Source: Micavibrio_C sp965231165
GTDB taxonomy: Bacteria; Pseudomonadota; Alphaproteobacteria; Micavibrionales; Micavibrionaceae
Direction of reading: 5' to 3'
Assembly (NCBI GenBank): GCA_965231165.1
Contig: OZ246421.1
Span: forward strand, 1,736,001 to 1,800,000
DNA length: 64,000 bases
Shown here piece after piece: positions 57,487 through 64,000 of this stretch; the first letter of the stretch is position 1; every line of letters begins with the position of its first letter. The position numbers and the translations under genes were made by a program. The notes under the pieces were generated by a model that saw nothing but the letters and a program-made list of their open reading frames with translations, was not told the origin of the DNA and made no database searches.

Positions 57487-59069
57487 TCTATCGTCCCCGG
57501 TGGCTTGCTCGTAATATCATACGTCACGCGATTAATGCCGCGGACTTCGTTGATGATGCGGGTGGCGACTCTTCCCAGGAATTCGTGATCGAAGTGGAAG
57601 AAGTCGGCGGTCATGCCGTCGGTTGAGGTGACAGCGCGGAGTGCGCAGACGTAATCGTAGCTGCGGCCATCGCCCATGACGCCGACGGAGCGCACGGGCA
57701 GCAGGACGACGAAGGCTTGCCAGATGGCGTCGTATAATCCGGCGTTGCGGATTTCCTCCAGATAAATCGTATCGGCCTTGCGCAGGATTTCGAGTTTTTC
57801 GCCTGTGATTTCGCCGGGGATGCGGATGGCCAAGCCCGGGCCGGGGAACGGGTGGCGCTTCACAAAATCGGGATGAAGACCGAGTTCGACGCCCAAAGCG
57901 CGCACTTCGTCCTTGAACAATTCACGCAAGGGTTCGACCAGTTTCAGGTTCATGCGTTCGGGCAGGCCGCCGACATTGTGGTGCGATTTGATGGTGACAC
58001 TGGGGCCACCGGTGAAGGAAACGGATTCGATGACATCGGGGTAGAGTGTGCCTTGGGCGAGGAAGTCAGCACCACCCACGCGCTTGCTCAGCATCTCGAA
58101 CACTTCGATGAACATGGCGCCAATCAGTTTGCGTTTCATTTCGGGGTCGGAGATGCCCTCCAGCCCATTGAGGAATTTTTCCGAGGCGTCTTCGTGGATC
58201 AGCGGGATGTTGTAATGATCGCGGAAGAGGTTGACCACCTGATCGCTTTCGCCCGCGCGCATCAGGCCGGTATCGACATAGATGCAGGTGAGCTGGTCGC
58301 CGATGGCTTCGTGCAGCAATACAGCGGCCACGGTGGAATCAACGCCGCCGGAGAGGCCGCAGATCACCTTGCCCTTGCCGACTTGCTTACGGATTTTATT
58401 AATGGCTTCCTCTTTAAAGGCCGCCATCGTCCAGTCGCCGTGGCAACCGCAGACGCCGTGGGTGAAATTTTTCAGCAAGGCCGCGCCGTGGGGTGTATGC
58501 ACAACCTCGGGGTGGAATTGTACGGCGTAGAATTTTTTATCATCGTTGGCGATGACGGCATAAGGCGCACCTTCGGACGTGCCGACAACGCGGAAACCCG
58601 CGGGCAGTTTGGTGACGCGGTCGCCGTGCGACATCCAGACCTGTTCTTTAGCACCCTTGTCCCAGACGCCGTTCAGCAGGGTGCTGTGTTCGGCAACCTC
58701 GACATAGGCGCGGCCAAATTCGCGGGAATGCCCGGCCTCGACCTTGCCGCCCAATTGTTCGACCATGGTTTGCTGGCCGTAGCAAATGCCAAAGACGGGC
58801 ACGTTCATTTCGAATACGGATTGCGGGGCACGGGGGGATTTTTCTTCCGTGACGCTCGCGGGGCCGCCGGAGAGGATGACGCCCTTAGGGTTAAAGCCCT
58901 TGATCCGGGCGTCATCGGCCTGATTGAACGGCCAGATTTCGCAATAAACACCGGATTCACGGACGCGGCGGGCGATCAATTGCGTCACCTGCGAGCCGAA
59001 ATCGAGAATCAGGATGCGGTCATGCTGCGGCAGGGAAACGGGGGCGGTTTCGGGCTGGGAGTGGGCCAT
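57477..59069 (-). CDS. guaA: GMP synthase (glutamine-hydrolysing)
   Basis: A 530-aa enzyme converting XMP to GMP with ATP and glutamine. The N-terminal class I amidotransferase has the catalytic Cys C96 in VFGICYGQQTM and His/Glu in QFHPEVVHT. The ATP-pyrophosphatase domain has the PP-loop GLSGGVDSTVAA, and the C-terminal dimerisation domain ends in KPPGTIEWE. The ATG at 59069 has AAGGA 7 nt upstream. It is divergent from the purine-salvage run by 72 bp, so the two sets may share a control region. Confidence 0.97.
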   Translation of the reverse strand: MAHSQPETAPVSLPQHDRILILDFGSQVTQLIARRVRESGVYCEIWPFNQADDARIKGFNPKGVILSGGPASVTEEKSPRAPQSVFEMNVPVFGICYGQQTMVEQLGGKVEAGHSREFGRAYVEVAEHSTLLNGVWDKGAKEQVWMSHGDRVTKLPAGFRVVGTSEGAPYAVIANDDKKFYAVQFHPEVVHTPHGAALLKNFTHGVCGCHGDWTMAAFKEEAINKIRKQVGKGKVICGLSGGVDSTVAAVLLHEAIGDQLTCIYVDTGLMRAGESDQVVNLFRDHYNIPLIHEDASEKFLNGLEGISDPEMKRKLIGAMFIEVFEMLSKRVGGADFLAQGTLYPDVIESVSFTGGPSVTIKSHHNVGGLPERMNLKLVEPLRELFKDEVRALGVELGLHPDFVKRHPFPGPGLAIRIPGEITGEKLEILRKADTIYLEEIRNAGLYDAIWQAFVVLLPVRSVGVMGDGRSYDYVCALRAVTSTDGMTADFFHFDHEFLGRVATRIINEVRGINRVTYDITSKPPGTIEWE

Positions 59070-59141
59070 GGCAGTCCTTGCTTTATAACATGCGGGCAGT
59101 GGTTGCGGATATGCTGGCACCATACTATAAATTGAAGGGTT

Positions 59142-60146
59142 ATGACAGACCCGATCCCGCAGGAATTGCTGAAAAAACTGGTTGAGGAAGCCGATCTGGC
59201 GGCCGTTGAAAACGTGCGCGAGGGGCGTGGCGGGCCGTTCGGGGCTTCCTTAAATGTTATCAATCTTGAAAACGGCCATGTGTTGCGCATCGGACAGGTG
59301 GCTGGCAACGCCGTGCTGGAAACAGGGGTGGGCAGCGCCCATGCCGAAGACCAGGCCTTAAGCCCGGAGAATGTCCGCGCGCTGAAAGCCAATTTGAAAG
59401 ACCGCGACTCCGCCAAAACAGCCGTGATCGTGGCATCCAGCGCCGAGAGCTGTCCGGCCTGTCAGGCCAAGCTGGAAATTCTGGCGCGGATACTGGTTGA
59501 TGAGCGGCTTATACAGCTCGGGCATTTTATCGTGGCTTACGGGGCGACCTATGGCGATACGCTGCATGTGGCGGGTTTTAACGATGAACCCTATCATGCC
59601 GATATGCTGAAGCCTGAGGGCGCACGGTTGATCCGGATTGAGGATATGCCGCGCGATCAACTACCCGGCGCGGTGCAGTTTAAATTGCAGAACGCGCAGG
59701 CGGTGCTGCAGAGCCACGGCGGATTATTCGCCGGGCAGGATGACCGTCAGGTGCATTTTACACTGACACCGGAAGTCACCGCGATGCGGGCAGCCTGTCA
59801 GGCGCAAAAAGCCAAGGGTGCTGAAGAACCTTGGGATCTGCACAAAGCCACACTTTACACCACCACAGCGCAGATCGGGCCGCTGGGCTATGCCGAGGCG
59901 CAATGGGCCAATATCGCGCGCTGGGTGCGGGTCACTGACGATGAGAACATCGCCCCGGAAGCACCCGCCATCAGCAATGATGATTTATTTCAGGCGGTGG
60001 CGGCACGTCCCTACAATAACCAGTATTCGGCACTGCGCGTCATACGCATTGAACCGTTTGCCAATCTCGGGCAGCAGGAATGGGCGCGGTTGCAGGCGCA
60101 AGACCCCGAACGCCTGAAAACCTATAACGGTGTATCATCGACATGA
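59142..60146 (+). CDS. Tandem cytidine/guanine-deaminase-like protein
   Basis: A 334-aa protein with an N-terminal CMP/dCMP-deaminase-type domain: GGPFGASLNV, the zinc and catalytic motif SAHAEDQAL (H67, E69) and SCPACQAK (C104, C107). The C-terminal half appears to be a second, degenerate copy: TPEVTAMRAA aligns with HAEVxAIRxA (His lost, Glu kept) and IGPLGYAEAQW with PCPMCAGAIxW (both Cys replaced by Gly). Family length is usually ~150-160 aa. Position between guaA and gpt suggests a guanine or related base substrate; this is inference. The stop overlaps gpt by 4 bp. Confidence 0.8.
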   Translation: MTDPIPQELLKKLVEEADLAAVENVREGRGGPFGASLNVINLENGHVLRIGQVAGNAVLETGVGSAHAEDQALSPENVRALKANLKDRDSAKTAVIVASSAESCPACQAKLEILARILVDERLIQLGHFIVAYGATYGDTLHVAGFNDEPYHADMLKPEGARLIRIEDMPRDQLPGAVQFKLQNAQAVLQSHGGLFAGQDDRQVHFTLTPEVTAMRAACQAQKAKGAEEPWDLHKATLYTTTAQIGPLGYAEAQWANIARWVRVTDDENIAPEAPAISNDDLFQAVAARPYNNQYSALRVIRIEPFANLGQQEWARLQAQDPERLKTYNGVSST

Positions 60147-60622
60147 GCTATCACGCGGAAAAATATGTAACGTGGGACGAGATACAGGGACGATGCCTTG
60201 ATCTGGCGCGTCAGATCATGCAGAGGGACAAGAAATTCAGCAAAATCCTCGTCATTACGCGGGGCGGCATGTTCCCGGCGGGGATACTGGCGCGTGAGCT
60301 GGAGATTCGCCATATCGAAACCGTCTGCATCGACACTTACGATACGCAAGACCGTAAAGAGCCTGCCCTGCTGAAATCCCCCGCCCCCGATTATTGCCGT
60401 GACGTGCTGGTGGTCGATGATCTGGTCGATACCGGGGCGACGCTCAAACTGCTGAAAACCATGCTGACGGATTCCCTTGTCGTGACGTTGTTCGCCAAAC
60501 CGGAGGGTGAAGCGCTGGTCGATCTGTATCACGAGAAAATCGCGCAGGATGTGTGGGTACGGTTCCCGTGGGACACCTACCGCCAGTACGTCAAGCCGCT
60601 GGCCCATACAAAGCAGGATTGA
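60143..60622 (+). CDS. gpt: Xanthine-guanine phosphoribosyltransferase
   Basis: A 159-aa salvage enzyme attaching ribose-5-phosphate from PRPP to xanthine or guanine. The PRPP-binding motif is VLVVDDLVDTGATLKLL and the N-terminal KILVITRGGMFPAGILAREL, then DTYDTQ, matches E. coli Gpt closely. The C-terminal VWVRFPWDTYRQYV is typical. Its ATG overlaps the deaminase stop, so the two are co-translated. Confidence 0.93.
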   Translation: MSYHAEKYVTWDEIQGRCLDLARQIMQRDKKFSKILVITRGGMFPAGILARELEIRHIETVCIDTYDTQDRKEPALLKSPAPDYCRDVLVVDDLVDTGATLKLLKTMLTDSLVVTLFAKPEGEALVDLYHEKIAQDVWVRFPWDTYRQYVKPLAHTKQD

Positions 60623-60681
60623 CAGCCATAGCATTGACCCGCATAGATATTGCAGGGTTTATACAGCAGGAAAAAGCCTCC

Positions 60682-61533
60682 ATGACCGAACTGAACAATC
60701 ATATCCAGTCTGCCGCCGCGATCATCCGCGAATCCGCACCCGGATTGCAGCCCAAGCTGGCGATTATTCTGGGTTCGGGGCTGGGTGCCGTTGCCGATCT
60801 GCTGCATCCTGTTTCGTCTATTTCCTATAGCCGCCTGCCCGGTTTTCCGCAGCCGAGCATCGAAGGTCACGAGGGCACATTGATGATCGGCACCGTCGAT
60901 GACGTGCCGGTTTATTACTTAAAGGGCCGCGTACATCTTTATGAAGGGCTGGGGGCCGACCCCTTGAAAGTAATGATCCGTACGCTGAAAAAGCTGGGTG
61001 TGGAAACACTGGTCATTACCAATGCCTGCGGCGGCCTGCACGAGGATTTACAACCCGGTTCGCTGATGGCGATTACCGATCATATCAATCGCATGGGCAC
61101 CAATCCGCTGATGGGGCCGAATGACGATGAATGGGGGCCGCGTTTTCCGTCGCAGGAAGGCGCGTGGCATGACGGCTTGCGCCGCTTGCTGGTTGAAGGC
61201 GCTGCCAAAGCGGGCGTTAAAATCCATGAGGGCGTGTTCAGTGCGCATCTGGGGCCGACATTTGAAACGCCCGCTGAAATTCGCGCCGTGCGCGTGATGG
61301 GCGGCGATGCGGTGGGCATGTCCACCGTGCCAGAGAATATTATTGCCCGTCATTGCGGGCTTGCATGCGTGGGGCTGGCCGCCGTGGTCAACCGGGCGGC
61401 TGGGATGGGTTTTGAAAAGCCCAGCCATGAACAGACCCTGATCGGGGCAAAACTGGCCGAAGGCAACATGGCCAAAAGCTTGCATGCTTTTATCAAAGCC
61501 TATAATTCTCAAGTCATTACACAAGCAGCGTGA
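60682..61533 (+). CDS. punA: Purine nucleoside phosphorylase
   Basis: A 283-aa trimeric-type phosphorylase that splits inosine or guanosine with phosphate. Motifs are ILGSGLGAVADLL, PSIEGHEGTLMIG, LKGRVHLYEGLGADP and TNACGGLHEDLQPGSLMAIT, and VGMSTVPENIIARHCGL. It continues the salvage run after gpt with a 59-bp gap. The ATG at 60682 has AGGA about 11 nt upstream; an earlier in-frame start inside gpt is unlikely. Together with gpt and the deaminase it would recycle guanine nucleosides. Confidence 0.93.
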   Translation: MTELNNHIQSAAAIIRESAPGLQPKLAIILGSGLGAVADLLHPVSSISYSRLPGFPQPSIEGHEGTLMIGTVDDVPVYYLKGRVHLYEGLGADPLKVMIRTLKKLGVETLVITNACGGLHEDLQPGSLMAITDHINRMGTNPLMGPNDDEWGPRFPSQEGAWHDGLRRLLVEGAAKAGVKIHEGVFSAHLGPTFETPAEIRAVRVMGGDAVGMSTVPENIIARHCGLACVGLAAVVNRAAGMGFEKPSHEQTLIGAKLAEGNMAKSLHAFIKAYNSQVITQAA

Positions 61534-61542
61534 TTTTTATCT

Positions 61543-62403
61543 ATGAGTAGCCCTGTTAAAGTCAGCTTTGAATTTTTTCCGCCGAAAACGCCGGAAGCCG
61601 CCAGTCATTTATGGCCGCGCGTCCTGAGGCTGGCATCGGTCAAGCCGGAATTCATGACCGTGACCTATGGCGCGGGCGGCCTGAATGGCGAAGGCACCAA
61701 GCTGACCATCGAGTCCGCCGAAAACATGTTCGCCCTGACCGGGATGCCGACGGGTGCGCACATGACATGCCTGGCCACCACCAAGGACACGCTGCATGCG
61801 ATGGCCGATGATCTGTGGGCCAAGGGCATCCGCCATATCGTGGCCCTGCGCGGCGACAAGCCTAAAGACCCGTCCCTGCGCAATATGCCGGACAGCCATT
61901 ATTATACGCATGCCCATGAACTGGTCACGGCGCTGAAGGCCCGCCACGCATTCCAGATCAGTGTTGCCGCCTACCCGGAAAAGCACCCGGAGGCGCCCGA
62001 TCTGGCCACCGATATACGGTTCCTGAAGGCCAAGTGCGATGCCGGGGCCGACCGCGCGATCACGCAATTTTTCTTTGAAAACAGCAATTTCCTGCGATTC
62101 CGCGATCAGGCCGTCAAGGCGGGCGTCACCGTCAACATCATCCCCGGCGTACTGCCGATCATGAACTACGACAACATGCTGCGCTTTGCCAATAGCTGTC
62201 AGGCGCAGGTGCCGGACTGGCTGAAGGCCAAACTGGAGCCGATCAAGAACGACCCGGTTGCCTTTGCCGATGCCACAAACGAATTGCTGTCGCGCCAATG
62301 CGAGGACCTCGTTCAGCAGGGCATTACACACCTGCATTTCTACAGCCTCAACCATGACGACCTGCCTTACAAGGCTTGCCAGAAACTGGGGCTTGTGCCT
62401 TAA
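61543..62403 (+). CDS. metF: 5,10-methylenetetrahydrofolate reductase
   Basis: A 286-aa flavoprotein reducing methylene-THF to methyl-THF, the methyl donor for methionine. The N-terminal VSFEFFPPKTPEA contains the catalytic Glu; MTVTYGAGG, HIVALRGDKP, and GADRAITQFFFEN with IPGVLPIMNY are all present. Length is normal for bacterial MetF. It starts 9 bp after punA and is followed by metE 58 bp later, so methyl-THF production and its use are linked. Confidence 0.96.
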   Translation: MSSPVKVSFEFFPPKTPEAASHLWPRVLRLASVKPEFMTVTYGAGGLNGEGTKLTIESAENMFALTGMPTGAHMTCLATTKDTLHAMADDLWAKGIRHIVALRGDKPKDPSLRNMPDSHYYTHAHELVTALKARHAFQISVAAYPEKHPEAPDLATDIRFLKAKCDAGADRAITQFFFENSNFLRFRDQAVKAGVTVNIIPGVLPIMNYDNMLRFANSCQAQVPDWLKAKLEPIKNDPVAFADATNELLSRQCEDLVQQGITHLHFYSLNHDDLPYKACQKLGLVP

Positions 62404-62461
62404 TATTGCCGTGCAATAAGCACGGTTATTAACGGCTCAAGACAGGCAAGGAGCGTTTAGC

Positions 62462-64000
62462 ATGGTACTCACCTCTTCTCTGGGGTTTCCCCGCGTCGGC
62501 GTACAACGTGAACTGAAAAAATCCATTGAAGCATTCTGGAAGGGCAAAGCCCCTGAATCGGAACTGCAGCAGACCGCGCGTGATTTGCGCCTGCGTCACT
62601 GGAAACTGCAACAGGATGCGGGCATCAGCCACATCCCGTCCAACGATTTTTCCCTTTATGACCATGTGCTGGATACCTGCGCGCTGATCGGTGCGGTACC
62701 GCCGCGTTACAAATGGCAGGGCGGTAATATCGACAGCAAAACCTATTTCGCGATGGCGCGCGGCAATGACAGCGTGACCGCGATGGACATGAGCAAATGG
62801 TTTGACACCAATTATCACTATATCGTGCCGGAACTGCAAAAGAGCCAGACCTTCGCGCTTTCGAGCACCAAGCCGTTCGATGAATATAGTGAAGCCAAGG
62901 CCGCCGGGATCGAAACACGCCCGGTGCTGGTGGGGCCAATGACATTCCTGATCGTATCCAAGAAAGCCGCCGATTTCACCGATTGCCGCTGCACCTTGGT
63001 GCCGGGCATCGTCGCGGTTTATATCGAAGCCTTAAAGAAACTCGAAGCTCTGGGCGCGCAATGGGTACAGATTGACGAACCTGCGCTGGCACTCGATCTG
63101 GAAGACCGTTACAAGGACGCCTACAAAACCGCGTACAAAATGATCCGTGCTGCCGTGCCTAATCTGAAAATTATGGTGGCAACCTATTTCGACGGGCTGC
63201 GCGATAATACGGAACTGGCCGTCAACCTGCCGGTTAACGGCCTGCATATCGACCTGAAACGCGCACCGGACCAACTGGACGCCGTACTTTCGAAACTGCC
63301 CGCCGATAATATACTGTCGCTCGGTCTGGTCGATGGCCGCAATATCTGGAAGAACAATCTGACCACTTCCCTTGATATCGCCGAGAAAGCCGTGAAGGCA
63401 CTGGGCAAGGACCGTGTGATCGTATCCTCCAGCTGTTCGCTACTGCATACGCCGAACGATCTGGATCAGGAAACCGCGCTTGATCCGCAGATCAAAAACT
63501 GGCTGGCGTTCGCCAAGCAAAAGCTTTCGGAAATTGCGACAATTGCCAAAGGCCTGAATAGTGGTCGTGATGCGATTGTTGCTGAACTGAAAGCCAGCGA
63601 TGCTGTGGCGCAAGACCGCCAGACATCGACGCGCATTCACAATCAGACCGTGAAGGCGGCGATCAAAGCGATAACCCCGGCGATGGCCAATCGCCATAGC
63701 TCGTTCAACGTCCGTCGTGGCAAACAACAGACTGCGCTTAAACTCCCGGCATTCCCGACGACCTCCATCGGTTCCTTCCCGCAGACGGAAGAAATCCGCA
63801 AGGCGCGCGCTGATTTCAAAGCGGGCACGATCAATGAATCCGCTTACGAAACCGCGATGAAGAAGGAAATCGAAGGCGTCGTGCGCTTCCAGGAAAAAAT
63901 CGACATGGATGTTCTGGTTCATGGCGAGGCCGAGCGTAACGACATGGTTGAATATTTCGGCGAACAGCTGCAAGGCTTCACCTTTACCAAAAACGGTTGG
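62462..64000 (+). CDS. metE: Cobalamin-independent methionine synthase, partial
   Basis: The reading frame runs from the ATG at 62462 (AAGGAG 9 nt upstream) to the window end without a stop: 513 of ~750-770 expected residues. The N-terminus TSSLGFPRVGVQRELKKSIE, then KWFDTNYHYIVPEL and WVQIDEPALALDL, is diagnostic of MetE. The second barrel starts near LPAFPTTSIGSFPQTEEIRK, with DVLVHGEAERNDMVEYFGEQ close to the edge. The zinc-binding Cys and His residues lie beyond the window. MetE uses methyl-THF (made by the upstream MetF) to methylate homocysteine without vitamin B12. Confidence 0.96.
   Translation, partial: MVLTSSLGFPRVGVQRELKKSIEAFWKGKAPESELQQTARDLRLRHWKLQQDAGISHIPSNDFSLYDHVLDTCALIGAVPPRYKWQGGNIDSKTYFAMARGNDSVTAMDMSKWFDTNYHYIVPELQKSQTFALSSTKPFDEYSEAKAAGIETRPVLVGPMTFLIVSKKAADFTDCRCTLVPGIVAVYIEALKKLEALGAQWVQIDEPALALDLEDRYKDAYKTAYKMIRAAVPNLKIMVATYFDGLRDNTELAVNLPVNGLHIDLKRAPDQLDAVLSKLPADNILSLGLVDGRNIWKNNLTTSLDIAEKAVKALGKDRVIVSSSCSLLHTPNDLDQETALDPQIKNWLAFAKQKLSEIATIAKGLNSGRDAIVAELKASDAVAQDRQTSTRIHNQTVKAAIKAITPAMANRHSSFNVRRGKQQTALKLPAFPTTSIGSFPQTEEIRKARADFKAGTINESAYETAMKKEIEGVVRFQEKIDMDVLVHGEAERNDMVEYFGEQLQGFTFTKNGW

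Noticed and set aside
62404..62461. Possible SAM riboswitch before metE
   Set aside because: Only 58 bp separate metF and metE and no SAM-II or SAM-I-like fold elements were seen.

Overview
The window reads as a chromosomal segment of a free-living, moderately GC-rich alphaproteobacterium. The evidence is a clear GcrA cell-cycle regulator, a dense cluster of GANTC (CcrM-type methylation) sites beside it, and the order rpoZ / rsh / DUF2062 / acpS / lepB / rnc / era. Genus and family cannot be fixed from the sequence. Most genes are housekeeping and tightly packed on both strands. No prophage, insertion sequence, CRISPR array or rRNA was seen.

Layout. 1-5.2 kb: end of pheT, two unknown genes, a fadD-type acyl-CoA ligase and a twin cold-shock-domain protein. 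5.2-12.3 kb (minus): rpoZ, then rsh, DUF2062, acpS, lepB, rnc, era and gcrA; the era-gcrA gap carries 11 GANTC sites and a perfect DnaA box. 12.5-18.4 kb: NYN-domain protein, leuA without its regulatory domain, a Trm112-like protein, LON-domain protein, YbbN-type thioredoxin, prolyl-tRNA deacylase and small unknowns. 18.5 kb: tRNA-Gly(GCC). 18.7-20.6 kb: an ars operon (arsR, DUF6428, arsC, aquaporin) with a promoter/operator that implies a leaderless arsR mRNA. 20.7-31 kb: acyltransferase, mltG and the fatty-acid genes fabF, acpP, fabG, fabD with murI. 31.2-34.9 kb: rpsF-rpsR-rplI and dnaB. 34.9-48 kb: envelope genes (polytopic membrane protein, alr, VanX-like peptidase, mlaE-mlaF, PBP1A, DsbD-alpha-like, YqgE), an M16 protease and thrC. 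48-54.3 kb: exosortase-type acyltransferase, several metal-binding-looking small proteins, BaiN-like flavoprotein, TMEM175-like channel and a methyltransferase. 54.5-64 kb: GH13 glucosidase, PhnA C-domain protein, guaA diverging from a purine-salvage run (tandem deaminase, gpt, purine nucleoside phosphorylase), then metF and metE, the last cut by the window end.

The most striking structure is the era-gcrA intergenic region: 11 GANTC sites in 182 bp (about 0.7 expected by chance), four of them at exact 11-bp spacing with unrelated linkers, with a DnaA box in the middle. It looks like a replication- and methylation-sensing control region for the cell-cycle regulator gcrA. Also notable are a tandem deaminase whose C-terminal copy has lost its zinc ligands, a palindromic repeat that supplies the stop codons of two convergent genes, a candidate unannotated small transcript near 36.6-36.75 kb, and a second perfect DnaA box just upstream of dnaB.
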